Assembly (NCBI GenBank): GCA_030549775.1
Contig: CM060174.1
Span: 42,174,586 to 42,238,585 of the forward strand
DNA: 64,000 nucleotides
Direction: 5' to 3'
Source of the DNA: Tamarix chinensis
Taxonomy: Eukaryota > Streptophyta > Magnoliopsida > Caryophyllales > Tamaricaceae
Of the stretch, positions 23,808-35,602 are shown piece by piece. The position numbers and the translations under genes were made by a program. Position 1 is the first letter of the stretch; every line of letters begins with the position of its first letter. The notes under the pieces are model-generated. The model searched no databases. It was not told the DNA's origin and saw only the letters and a list, made by a program, of their open reading frames with translations.

Positions 23808-24834
23808 GGCCAAGGGGGGAGGAAAACGATGAAGGGAGAAGGAGGCGTGCGGCCAGGGGTGCAGGTGGCCGGCCGATGGCAGGTGGTGCAGGTCCTGCCA
23901 TGGCAGGTCGGGTCGGGGAAGGGGAGAGGAAAAGGGAAGGGAATGGCACGCGGAAAAGGGAGAGAGAGACGTGGTCGGGGTCGAAAAGAGAAAGAAAACG
24001 ACAGGGAGAGAGGCAGGGAAGGACGATCGTGCTGGTGGCTGCCGGCGAAATCGACTTGCAGGTCGATTTGCAGGTCGGGGGGGGGGGCAGGTCGAAGAAG
24101 AAGAAGACAGGTAGGGTGGACCGGTGGTCCAGGGAAAAGAAAGAGGAGGGGAACCGGCCGGTTCGGTTGGGTTTATTTAATCCGCAAGTCAAACCCGGCG
24201 TTTCGACGTTATGGGGGACATAGTGCCGCGTTGCGTTGCCCGTTTGGCAACGGCTATAAGGTCATAAATTTTGGCGCGGCGTTTCGGCGTCCTCGGGGTT
24301 AAAACGCGTCGTTGCGGCCATAGGCGTACGAGGGCCAGCGCACGGCGCTGGGCCGCGGGAAGGAGAAAGGAAAAGAAAAGGGGGGGCTGGACCTGTGCGC
24401 GAGACGGGGGGAAGGAGAGGGGTTTGGGCCGGTGGGCTGGCCCAGCCGGGGGAGAAGAAGGAAAAAAAAAGAAAGAAAGAGGAGGGAGAAAAAGGAAGAA
24501 AAGGGAAGATAAGAAAATAAATAGGTTAGGAAAATAATTAAATTAACTTATGGGGAAATTGGGGTATTTTTGGGTTATTCAGAATATTAATATTTATAAA
24601 ATGTTAAATAAATTCCTTTTTGCTTATTTTAGACTATTTTAGATAAATTCCCTAAACCTCCATGCTAATTAGGAAAAATACCCAAATTTTCTTCTAATTA
24701 AATTCTTTATTATTTTCCTCTTAATCTACCTTAATTAACTCTCTACATTTTAATAAATGAATTTATGTAACTAATTTTCCTAATAATTCCTTATTTGGCC
24801 ATAATTTCGGAAATTAGGATTTTGGGATATTACA

Positions 24835-26100
24835 AGTAAGCATATTTGAGACATCACCAATTTTTGCAAAAAAATTGTTTGCATGGAACCAGGGAAGTAT
24901 GAAACGGTAGCCCCTTGGAGGTAACATATAGATATGTGCTAGTTCATTTTGGAAACAGAGGTGAAAACAAATATACCCTTGGTTATTTTGGAAATCACTA
25001 ACGTCAACACATAGTTTAAAGGTACTTAAAAATTATAATGTTAAATGCCTATATGTATGATTAGTACAATAGACGTAATTGTGCAAACCTACATTTCGAA
25101 GAAATTGCATTACTTGCTCATGAATGCCTAAGGTATGTAGAAAACCATCATCTAAATACCTAGTACCAATAATACACCATTGAGACAAGTAATCATACCT
25201 TTGTTGTTGTTTCGGGGTATTAAAGATGATACCTAATTATTTTGGCTAGTTACATCGGTTCTGTTGTTGAGTCGGTGATGATTGAGGCCTCGAAGATTCA
25301 CCTTCGGACCGTTGTTTCTTTTTTGTTTCCATCTACACAACATATAGACATTAGAAAAGTGATACATCTATGCTTGATTTGCATGTGTAATATAGCACAG
25401 AAACATGTCCAATGCTTACTGAATTGTGTGTTGAGAATAACATGCATAAGCACTGTCATAGTCTCAAATTGCAAGCATAAAGAATTTTCTCCTTCAATCA
25501 TGAATTTAGCATATACCCTCAATTTACAATTAATGTATGCAATTGGCAACAAAATTTAATTTGGAATTGATTCAACATATACGCCCTAGACTTGTAAATA
25601 ATCCATGATTATATACTTTGTAAGTTTGGCAACAAATTCAACCCACATTTGCTAATATATTGTCATAATCTATTTCCAAACCTACTAAATCTGCACAATC
25701 ATATAACAAGTGGAGAATCAAAAATTCTTTTGTTGTAGAAAATTCAAAATAGGTACATACCTCTGGACTGTGAGAATGGATGGATAAAATTACATAAAGA
25801 AGATGGAGAATGCTATGGAAGGTCGAATTCTACAAAAGCCCTAAAGTAATTCATTGAAATTTGGAAGATTTTTGCTCGAATTGAAGTTAGGGTTGGAGAA
25901 AGATATGCGTCGATTCTGCAGTGGTGGTAGCAAAAGAGAGGGCTGAGAAAGAAAATAATGGATGGAGGAATGATATGGATGATGAATGTGAGTAGGATGA
26001 TTGGAATTAAAGGAATTGGTTTATAAATGGAGGATTTCAAAGGAAGAAAACTGGTATGGTATGTAGGGGAGAGACGGTTTGGAAAGGAAGTTAGGGTCGT
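24835..26100 (-). other. 3' untranslated internal region of the Athila-like element (right piece)
   Basis: Continues the Athila-like internal region on the far side of copy D. Overlapping small ORFs on both strands (25242-25559, 25298-25552, 25813-26121) show no family motif, and an env-like protein is not recognisable. Part of an extra 3' ORF might once have been here. Confidence 0.4.
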
Positions 26101-26520
26101 GTTTTTCAGATCTGGAAACACGGGAGAGAAAAGGTGGTTTTTGTGAGAAACATGGACCGTATTTCAGAAATATGGTACCCTATGTTTCTTTTTGAACTCT
26201 CTGGTTCAAGGAAAAAATTGATAGATAGAAAAACACGGGCCGTATTTGTAAATACGAACCCCCCGTGTTATTTCAAAAACTCTCTGGAATTTTTGAAAAA
26301 GTGATAGACATAAAAACACGGGCCATATTTGGAAATATATACCCCCCGTGTTATTCCGGAAACTCTCTAGAATTTTTGAAAATTTTCCCTGCTATATAAA
26401 CATGGGCCCTTGTGGTTTTATGAAATGTTTCTGCCTTTACTATTTTTGGTCTGAGGGGAAAACACGGGGCGTGTTGTGGAAATACGGTGCCCCGTGTTTT
26501 TTTTATATGAATACAAATGT
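26101..26520. repeat. Ladder of AACACGGG...CCCGTGTT hairpins
   Basis: Four successive imperfect palindromes lie at about 26150-26190, 26230-26275, 26310-26352 and 26458-26500. The second has nested stems: AACACGGG/CCCGTGTT outside, CGTATTT/AAATACG inside. Similar AACACGGG/CCCGTGTT pairs occur in the LTRs of the same element (for example 43393-43425). Short ORFs at 26348-26665 and 26351-26650 read through this ladder on both strands and are not called. Confidence 0.7.
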
Positions 26521-26639
26521 ACTTAAAATGTACTTCTACACATATAAACATTATAAACATACAATACCACACCAAATATATAAAAAGAAAACTTATGTAC
26601 AACACTTGGGTGTTTCCCAAGTGATAAAATTCCACTCTT

Positions 26640-27980
26640 TTAGCCTTCATAATTGGGAATGGTAAGATCTACTACTTTCATATTTTGCACATAGTGTCCT
26701 TCATAAAAAGGTTTGAGACGGTATCCATTCACTTTCCACATCTTTCTTGTTTTCTCACTCTTAATTTCTACTGCACCATGAGAAAACACATTAGTTACAA
26801 TAAATGGGCTGATCCATCCCGACCTTAATTTCCCCGGAAACAACTTCAACCGAGAATGATATAGTAAAACTTTTTGATCGATTTCAAAACTCTTTCTAAG
26901 AATGAACTTATCATGAACTACCTTAGTTTGATCTTTATATCTCAATGTAGTTTCAAAAGCATCATTTCTTATTTCTTCTAATTCTTGTAGTTGGAGTCTT
27001 CTATGCCTTCCAATTTCATTTGACTCCATGTTAGATTTCTTTACGGCCCAAAAAGCTTTATGTTCCAATTCAACCGAAAGATGACAAGGCTTACCGTAAA
27101 CCAGACAATATGGTGACATACCAATTGGAGTTTTGAAAGCTGTACGATAAGCCCAGAGAGCATCATTGAGATGTAAGATCCAATCCTTTCTTGTTGGTTT
27201 CACCATCTTTTCCATAATTGATTTGATTTCTCGATTGGATATTTCTACTTAACCATTGGTTTGTGGATGATATACTGTAGAGACTCGATGTGTCACATGA
27301 TATTTCTTTAACAAGGCTTCTACTGTTCTATTGCTGAAGTGTGAACCTTTTTCATTAATGATAGCTTTTGGTAAGCCAAACCATGCAAAAATGTTAGTCC
27401 GAAGAAATTCTGCAACAACCTTAGCATCATCAGTACAGGTAGCCTTGGCCTCCACTCATTTTGACACGTAATCAACAGTGAAAAGAATATATTTGAAACC
27501 AAAATATGATGGAAAGGGACCCATGAAATCTATACCCCCAACATCAAAGATTTCATATGCTATGATAGGAGTTTGTGGCATTTCATTTCTAGGACCTAGT
27601 CCCCTAGTCTTTTGATAGTTTTCAATTGTTTTACAAAATTCATAAGCATCCTTAAACAATGTAGGCTATAAAAATCCACTCTCTAAAACTTTATAAGCTT
27701 TTATTTTGGGACCAAAGTGTCCCCCACAAGCATAATTGTGGAAAAATGTTAAGATAGAAATAATTTCACTATCAGGAACACACCTTCTAATGATTTGATC
27801 AGCACGTTGTTTCCACAAGTATGGATCATCCCATACAAAATATTTTTCTTGACTCTTCATCCTATCTTTAGGTGCTTTAGTAAAGTTTAAGGGAAATACC
27901 TTTGTCACTCAAAAATTTACCATGTCAGCGTACCATGGTATCTCATCCCTAATAACATGAAGTTGTTCGTTCGGAAATGC
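26640..27980 (-). pseudogene. Integrase domain of the Athila-like pol (C-terminal part)
   Basis: In - strand order: a zinc-binding region (HNYACGGHFG...), a DDE core with GIDFMGPFPS as the first Asp block, AWFGLPKAIINEKGSHFSN as the second, and [12 protein letters not shown] with the final Glu, then [39 protein letters not shown] and a short C-terminal domain with [15 protein letters not shown]. Where the second catalytic Asp normally stands (usually S-D-G-G) this copy has N-E-K-G, an Asp to Glu change. Several in-frame stops (near 27248, 27456, 27660 and 27909) break the ORF. The N-terminal end was separated from RNase H by CACTA-2 at 27981; the reading frame runs on smoothly to 37839 when the insertion and one TTC are left out. 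Confidence 0.85.
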
Positions 27981-27983
27981 TTC

Positions 27984-28395
27984 CACTACCACGGAAACAG
28001 CTTTTAATAACGGTTATTTTCGAGTTTTAATAACGGTTTTCAACCGTTATTGAATCGCCCGTTATTATATCTTTAATAACGGTTCATAACCGTCATTAAA
28101 AATACACAAAAACCCGCAAATATGTGCGTAAACTTCATATTTAATAACGGTTTTTACTTAAAAGCCATTGTTAAAAATGAGATTTTAATAACGGTTCTAT
28201 GGGAAACCGTTGTTAAAAATAAGGTTTTCATAACGGTTCATTAGAAAAAACCGTTGTTGAAAACATGGGCCATAATAACGGTTTCCCATAGAACCGTTAT
28301 TAAAGCATCGGTTTTTAATAACGGTTTTGTTTACGAACCGTTATTAAAACATGGTTTTAATAACGGTTTTAATAGAACCGTTATTAAAAGTGTAT
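27984..28395. repeat. Left terminal repeat and subterminal hairpin array of CACTA-2
   Basis: After the 17-bp terminal repeat there are about nine pairs of TTTAATAACGGTT and its inverse AACCGTTATTAAA, each pair separated by 3-15 bases, so each can fold as a small hairpin. Such subterminal repeats are the binding sites for transposition proteins in CACTA elements (established for En/Spm, with a different motif). The unit here is unrelated in sequence to the En/Spm motif. Confidence 0.9.
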
Positions 28396-28705
28396 GTTTT
28401 TTTTTTTAGCATTTTTCTGTTTTGTTCCTGCCCACATACACAGTTGTATGTTCAAACAATTACCAAATCTGCAATGTAAAACAACATCAATTCATACCAG
28501 CAGGGTATCACACCATAATTTCAATCAATCTATAATTAGTATGCATGTCTCAATACACCAACTATACTTAGGAATAAAAATTAGTGGGCATACCACAACT
28601 TGGTAGCTCTACACCCCAAAGTAAAGAGTTCACAAATCTAGGCTGGAAGACCGAAAGATGTAGACAAAATACAAACCTGAAAATGCATGTAGAATATATA
28701 GATCG
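28396..28705 (-). other. Region downstream of the CACTA-2 peptidase gene
   Basis: A+T-rich sequence between the stop codon of the peptidase-containing gene and the subterminal repeats. It probably holds the 3' UTR. The ORF at 28394-28606 on the + strand has no supporting features. Confidence 0.4.
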
Positions 28706-31700
28706 CTACCTAATACCGAATGAATGAGTGCACGTGCTTGGCCCATTGGTCTCTAACTTCATCAATTTCATCAATATTATATTGCTGGCCTCGTGCATAG
28801 TCATCGGTGAAAAACTACAACACACATGTTTCAATTAATATACAGTTAGACATTAGGTCAAAAATATATATGTCATGATTCATTAATAGAAAAATATGGA
28901 AAAGAAAACATACATGGCTTGGATCTATGTTGACCGATCTATTCTGGACTATAAGATCCATTGTTCTACATACATAGTATCCACAATCATCGCCGTTTTG
29001 CTGTTGTGGACACTGTCAAATGAATTCAATTAGCTCTCTAACTATTATATATTATTTTGAATTAAAACAAAATACAAAATAGTTGTCTTCCTACTTACCA
29101 TGATAGGCTCATATTGAAGATTCTTTGGGTCTGGGACACCATTCCCACCTCTCCTTTGATATGCCGTCCGTAGTGCCCTAATAAATAGAGTTGGATACAT
29201 AATATTGTAAGTATATATACCTCAAATAATAAAAATAGAATATATATATATATATATGTATAAATAAGCTAATGAAGTAATAAGTGAAAAATATACTAAC
29301 ATGTCTATAAATTCCTTCCCACCACGACGAGCGACCTCAAAAGGCACATCATAGGTTCGAAGGGAATCAAACACATAAACTTTATTAAGATCAGGTCGGA
29401 CGGCGTACAAAACCCAATGTTCAGTTGCGAGGTGAGGAATGAGATAGAGCTTGTTGTGTCCCTCAATCAAAATGCGATCCGCTAAATAGTTTATGTGCCT
29501 ACCCTCTGTTATTGTACTACTGTCAGCTATGTAGTATGGGCACACAAAAACAATAGAGGAAAGCATTCCCTCCAACGCAGCGCGACTAGCTACCAACCTA
29601 TATATGGACGACAATAATAATGGATATTTGTTAATAACTAATAACTCATATAAGCTTAAGAGGTCGTAAAAATTCTATGTCTCCAAGAGTACTAAAATCT
29701 GAAATATGAAATAATGCTTACGTGACATAAACGGCGACACTTATGGTTGACATCCATTCCTGATTATAAATGTCGCTTATGTCAACTGTCGATACCATGT
29801 AAGTAGCATCGTCCCTTCCAACATACTCAGGACGACAATCAATGGAAATATAATTATTCCCGAGGTAATTTTGGGCATAGAAATACAATAAAGCTAATGC
29901 TGGTGGAGGTTGGCGTATTTCCGAAGAACGAATCTTTTGTGGGGCAACTGATTTTTCAGATTTAGCTCTCTTTTTTTGGCAGCGCCCTCTTTTGTGTTGC
30001 TCGTTCTACTAGTACCTCTCTTAGTTTTACTAGCAGGAGCAGTCTTCTTCTTTGATTCCTTAAATAATAATAATAAACAAAATATGTATTGAGCATATAT
30101 ATATGAAAAAGGTATAAACAATGTAACTACTAAACTAGGTCTAATGAAGATATTGAATGTCAATATATACCTCTTCAGTAGTGAGACGTATCTGATCCAC
30201 AGGCCAAGGCACGAAGCTTTCATGAGCTTCTAGTACTGTGGCTGCCTCATCGCCCTCTTTATAACAAGGTAAGGGCGCACTACCAATGATTGGAGTGTCA
30301 ATACTCACCGGCCTTGTAAGTAGGGCTAAGTTGTACCCGTGGACAGTTTGCGTTTGGGTACTGTGACTAATGCGGACCCTTCCTTTCGCCAAAAGAGTTG
30401 AAAGATCATTCGCTAACAAGTCACATTTATGCAAACCCTAAACGAAAATATTACACATTATTAACTATTTATGACACCGAATACATTTAATAACAATTCA
30501 AAGTTATGTAATGCTTACCTCGGAAAGAGAAGAAAGACATGTATCAGCTTCACAACTGTCTCTGATACTATTTACATTAGGTATGTGAAGCTGATCATGG
30601 TCGACTAAATCGGATGGCTTATACCCTTGAGATTTAATAAATGACAACTCTTGCTCCATTGTTGCCATCCGTTCAAATGCCACGTTCAATTTCTGTGTAA
30701 GGATGGCGACTTGCTCATCAGTGTTATGAGAACCACGAGATCGACCACGTACGCTCGTTTTCGTAACACCTAATCCAAGACCCCTGTGTCTTCCAGGGTG
30801 TTCTACAATTCCTATAGCCCGTGATACAATGTTATATTGGTCTACCCCTCCTCACCATCTGACGCTTGAAGTTTGTCCTGTAATGTATATAATATATGTA
30901 AAATTAGCTTGCATGAATAAGCATAATATAATAGTTTTCTAAAAGAAAAGTAAGCAGGGTTCCAAATATCTAGAAACTTACAATTTTTTTCGCTGCAACA
31001 TCTACATCTTTATTAATATATCCATCTTTTGTTGCTCTAGCCTTCTTCCATAATGTACCAATATTAATGGACGAGGTACATGGGTCTAAGTCTTGGGCTA
31101 TGAGCTATAAATCAAAAAATATTCTTATAATGTACCAATATTATAAAATTCGTCAGTACGTTGTAAATAGATAAATCACAAAATACATACCAACTCCTCT
31201 TCAAGGCCTGCATAACCTTTGCGAGCCATATTATGCCGGTATTTATTCTGCTTCGCAATCTCTTTATTTTTGGCACTTTTTTCCTATGTCACCAGCCAAA
31301 ACATAGTGACATAGTTATTTCAATATTATGCACAATACTAGGATCGATAAAAAAAATTTAATTGTTATCTAACAAATACCTTAAAATCACCCGTAAGACG
31401 ATATGCAATAAATTGGTTCCAACTTTCTTGATCGATGAAACCGTATCGTTTGGGTGGATTCTGACGTAGAGAACCATCACTCTTTCTGTACATTTTCCTA
31501 CGAGCTAAAAATGACCTAAATGTTCTTAGACGCTCCCCACAATGTCTAAGAAGCCATTTCTTCCTACTCTCTGACACATTAAATACTCTCTGCATTGTAA
31601 GACATACAAATGTATACCGATATTAATGTATTAAAATTAATAAAATTTTACATACATAAATGATTACATAAAATTGTATATTTACCGTGATTTCCTGCCA

Positions 31701-31967
31701 AATATGCTCCTTATGACCCGTTGGAACCTGCTTCCAATTATTATAGGAGATAGGAACACGGTTACGTGTCACAAGTGAAATGTAAGTCAAAAACATGTCT
31801 GCATAAGGGCCAATGGGAAGACTGTAAGTATTCCATCCCAACTCGACTAGTTCTCCTTTATTCCTCATATCTGTGATGATTCTCATAATTGTCGGCCCTC
31901 TTTTCCCTTCTTCATCACTGCTGTCCCTATCAATATTCTTATTGACCATATCTCTAAAAGAAATCAA
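28706..31967 (-). pseudogene. CACTA-2 gene: TNPA/Transposase_24-like region plus C-terminal Ulp1-like (C48) cysteine peptidase, multi-exon
   Basis: Exons with GT-AG borders can be placed at 31686-31967, 31380-31589, 31191-31283, 30982-31104, 30519-30877, 30171-30437, 29722-30058, 29301-29597, 29099-29177, 28914-29012 and 28706-28814, ending in TAG. The first exons (KRGPTIMRIITDM, RNRVPISYNNWKQV, FRSFLARRKMYRK) resemble the second CACTA ORF, Transposase_24/TNPA-type, which has a DNA-binding role in En/Spm. The C-terminal exons carry a C48 triad: His in TEHWVLYAV, Asp in KVYVFDSL and Cys in NGDDCGYYVC. Ulp1 enzymes cleave SUMO or SUMO-like tags; the role inside transposons is not established. 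A frameshift at a G run near 30850 and another at an A7 run near 29970 break the reading, so this copy is probably inactive. The start at 31967 is the first ATG and an upstream exon is possible. Confidence 0.75.
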
Positions 31968-32056
31968 TAAATAAATTATGTTAGAATGTTATGTATTGAG
32001 CATAATTGAGTTGAAAAAAACCAACATAGATATTATATGTTACAATATTATTACCC

Positions 32057-35000
32057 TCATTGCCTTCTTTTCCTTCTTTTTTTCCCCCTTGTTTTTGGAT
32101 TAGATTTAGGAACTGATACATATATTACTTCACAATGATCATCCCTGACATATATTTCCTCCTCATTAATTGTATTGTTATCATCGTTCAATAATTGAGT
32201 TGCTTGCACAGCTGAGACACACTCATTATTCCAATTGGCATCATTTTCATCATCACATTCATTGGCATTTCTTTTTTTCGTAGATAGTACTACAGACCAT
32301 CCATTATCAGTAGGGTCAGTGACATAGAATACTTGTGTCGCTTGTGATGCTAAGATGAATGGGTCTTGTTTATGCCCTGCCCTATTAAGATCTACTAATG
32401 TGAATCCATCTTCATATCTAACCCCACTGCTGTTATCAACCCATCTGCAGCCGAATACAGGGATTTTAAATACAGTGTAATCTAACTCCCATATATGTTC
32501 AATCACACCATAATAATTCATATCTGCATAAGTTGGATTCTTGTCTTTCGCACTAGCAACATGCATTGCCTCAGCCACTAAAGTCACCCCACTGTTCTGC
32601 ATTGTACTCTTCCCATCTTGTTCTTTTATATAAAAAGTGCAACCGTTGATCACATAACTGGTATATTGAAAAACTTCATAACGAGGTTTCTGAGACAACC
32701 AGTGCAGGGTTTCGGAAATTAAAGTTGGGGAATGACCGATGAGTAGAATGATGCGATCTCTTATCCAATCAATAAAGGAAAGATTATGTTTATTGATAAT
32801 CCATTTCTCAGTCTTGGATGGAATTTCAATCCGTAAAGAAGTCATATGCTCTTCAACGTACGGCTGAACATCATCACTATTGTGTAATACATATAGATGT
32901 GCTGCACGGAACATGTTAGGGTCTACACGCCCAAGTTGTCTGCCTCTAATACCCTGTCCTTCAAATTTTCCCGCATGTCGAGACTTAGGAATACCAAGAG
33001 CTTCAGCATTTGACAAGTACTTCGTGCAAAACTCAATTGCCTCTTCCACCAGGTAACTCTCAACAATACATCCTTCTGGCCGATATCGATTCTTCACATA
33101 ACCTTTTATCAACTTCATAAACCGTTCAAAGGGGTACATCCAATGCCCATGAACAGGTCCTAACATCTTTATCTCATAAACTAAATGAACAGTTAGATGT
33201 ACCATAATGTCAAAGAATGACGGTGGAAAATACATTTCAAGTTGGCACAAAATAATGACAATCCCTTTTTGCAAGGCGTCCAAACTATCAGGATGAATAA
33301 CTTTAGAGCATACGGCTTTAAAAAACCAACAAAGCCTCGTGATAGTAATTCGAACACGTTTTGGCAAAATTCCACGTATAGTTATCGGCAACAAGTGCTG
33401 CATCAAGATATGACAATCATGAGATTTCATGTTAATTAATTTCAACTCTTTCATCGACATGAGCCTTCTGACATTTGAAGAATACCCTTCCGGAACCTTG
33501 ACACTGTGCAAGAATTCACAAAATGAAATTTTCTCTTTTCTGGAAAGAGTATGACACGCCGGCGGTAAATATGTTCTTCTTCCGTTGTCTCGCGGTTTCA
33601 GTTCTTGTCTAATACCCATTTCTTCCATATCCATTCGAGCATTTATCCCATATTTAGTCTTGTGTGGAACATTAAGTAATGTGCCAACAAGACTGTCATA
33701 TATATTTTTCTCAATATGCATTACATCAAGGGTATGTCTCACGTAGAAAGATTCCCAATAAGGAAGGTTGAAGAATATTGACATCTTCTTCCACCCGACA
33801 GATGGAGGCTTATCTTTATTCTTCTTCCCAAACTTGACACTAAAATGTTTCATCTTCAGCCACACTTGTCGACCCGTCAACCGGATTGGTGTCTTCCCTT
33901 CTTCTCGGAATCCATTGAACGCTTTTCTTTGCCTACGATAATGATGATTCTTCGGTAAAAACCTACGATGCCCAAGGAACACAGTCTTTCGGCCATGTCT
34001 TAGCTGAACAAATGAAGTATTCTCCTCACATATCGGACATGCATAATGGCCTTTCACACTATAACCTGACAAGTTGCCATATGCGGAAAATCATTTATAG
34101 TACAGAACAACAATGCTCTCAAAGTGAAATTTTCTTGACCATATGCATCAAATACATCATATACTTGCGTTTCATATAGAGCCACGGAGGTAAATTGTAT
34201 ATAACCAAAATCACTGGCCATAAACTGTAGCTGCCTTGATTGTACGGATTCATTCCATCTACAGAAAGTGCAAGGCGCACATTTCTTGCTTCTTTACCAA
34301 ATTCAGGAAACAACCCATCAATCGTCATCCATTGTGGAGAGTCGGATGGATGTCTAAGAAGCCCGTCATCTATCTTGTCATCAGCATGCCATCTTAGGTT
34401 CTTGGCATCTTCAATATCATTAAACATCCGCCTTAATCTTGGTATTATAGGAAAATACCATAACACCTTAGCGGACACCTTGTTCTTCTTGTATCATGGT
34501 GCTTTGCATTCAGGATTAGGACAACTATCCAAAGATGCATTGTCATTGCGATATAAAATACAATCATTAGGGCATGCATGTATCTTCTCATAACTCATGC
34601 CCATAGAGGATAGAATCTTCTTCGCTTCATACGTACGATCGGGTAGAACATTATCATCAGGAAGCATATCCTTCACAAGTGACAATAATTATGTAAAACT
34701 CTTATCACTCCATCTGTTACATGCCTTTAAGTTGTACAACCTTAAAGTAGCGGATAATCGCGTAAACGTCTTACAATCACCGTACAAAGGTTTCTCCGAG
34801 TCATTCAATAACTTCTCAAATATTTTTGGACAATCCCGAACACTTTCCTCAACCTTTTGAGTCATCTCCTCTAACGAATGTCTCTCATAGTTATCAAATG
34901 ATGATCCACTACTATCCCTCCCAGCATCGTCATTTTCATATTTAGACTCTGTTTCCCCATGCCATATCCAACAAGTGTAGCTTGTATCAATTCCATACAC

Positions 35001-35177
35001 AAATAAATGATCTCTCAAATCATTAGCATTGACACGCTGAATATAAGCACACTTCAAACAAGGACAGACTATTCTACTATTGTCCCGAGCATGTTCAACT
35101 GCAAACTTGATGAAAAACTCCACTCCTTCGTTATATTCTCTAGACAGACGGTTTGCAGACAGCCATTTCCAATCCAT
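32057..35177 (-). pseudogene. CACTA-2 TNP2-type transposase (Transpos_assoc, Transposase_21, DUF4218, DUF4216), disabled
   Basis: The reading starts MDWKWLSANRLSREY and shows a Transpos_assoc domain with CPCLKC and WIWHGE in the first 80 residues. The Transposase_21 region follows (CNRWSDKSFT, ACPNDCILYRND, MTIDGLFPEFG, DGMNPYNQGSYSLWPV, then ACPICEENTSF and HTLDVMHIEKNIYDSLVGTL). Then come DUF4218 (SHDCHILMQHLLPI, QLEMYFPPSFFDIMVHL, EGCIVESYLVEEAIEFC) and DUF4216 (CRWVDNSSGV, PFILASQATQVFYV), with a basic tail. This is the catalytic protein of CACTA elements. Three defects are visible: TAA at 34689-34691 (expected CAA), TGA at 34494-34496 (expected CGA), and, near 34120, loss of about 35-40 usually conserved residues with a change of frame. 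The 671-codon part at 32057-34072 is open. Confidence 0.88.
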
Positions 35178-35296
35178 ATTATTTGAATCTAGATATATCC
35201 CACATGAAAGTAATTATTAAAAATCAATTGAATTATAAGTATAATAATTTTCAAATCACTCTTGCTTAGAAAGAATTAATCTCAAAAGTATCATGC

Positions 35297-35351
<55 letters not shown>

Positions 35352-35602
35352 CGAATCATGCTAACAAGTTTCCAAAATTATATTAATGCTGATCAATGAA
35401 ACTCCTCATACTTACAAAGAGTTCATTATATATATATATATATATATATATGCATACATACAAACGTAGCAAAATATTATACAATTAATAGTTCAATTTA
35501 CAAAAGATATGCATACTACAGGATTTAAGCAATAGCAACACTATATACATCAAAATGTTGCTACAACTCAAATACCTAAAAAACGAAAACTCATATCTAA
35601 AA
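35178..35602 (-). other. Spacer between accessory ORF and transposase of CACTA-2, with CT/AT microsatellites
   Basis: Contains a (CT)n(AT)n tract at 35302-35351 and an (AT)n tract at 35430-35452. No ORF. On the - strand the polypurine (AG)n run lies about 125-175 bp upstream of the transposase start, which could mark its leader, but no TATA element can be singled out among the A+T-rich sequence. Confidence 0.5.

Larger units (their letters stand above)
16892..24834 (-). mobile_element. LARD-like non-coding giant-LTR retrotransposon, copy D
   Basis: A 5106-bp 5' LTR (19729-24834), an initiator-tRNA-Met-type PBS (19714-19725), a 1.66-kb internal region without gag or pol, a polypurine tract and a 1.18-kb remnant of the 3' LTR (16892-18072) are in - strand order. 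The LTR overlap is nearly identical apart from a few indels and scattered substitutions, which implies relatively recent insertion. Giant LTRs with a non-coding interior fit the class called LARD (large retrotransposon derivative), which must use proteins of another element. The outer 3.9 kb of the 3' LTR and the left target duplication are deleted. The right flank after TTACA is AGTAA. Confidence 0.8.
19729..24834 (-). repeat. 5' LTR of copy D (5106 bp)
   Basis: The + strand starts TGTAACACCCCC and ends GGGATATTACA. In element sense the order is: A+T-rich start (0-0.3 kb), a strongly G/C-rich segment (23215-24500 on the + strand) with a TATA box, AAT microsatellites (22455-23110), a telobox-type minisatellite (21330-21840), a duplicated 240-bp block with 60-bp units (20367-20838), and a conserved end. 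The same order is seen in copy C. The ORFs of 60-200 codons within it are on both strands of repeats or G+C-rich sequence and are left uncalled. Confidence 0.85.

Noticed and set aside
23014..24537. ORFs of 70-204 codons in the G+C-rich LTR segment
   Set aside because: Same reason as the left LTR; overlapping frames on both strands, with no family motif and with frame changes between the two LTR copies.
25242..25559. 105-codon ORF that could be an env-like gene of the Athila-like element
   Set aside because: It lies on the strand opposite to the element, has no signal peptide or membrane anchor pattern, and overlaps another ORF on the other strand.
34240..34860. ORFs on the + strand (117 and 87 codons)
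   Set aside because: Antisense to the CACTA-2 transposase; no independent features.
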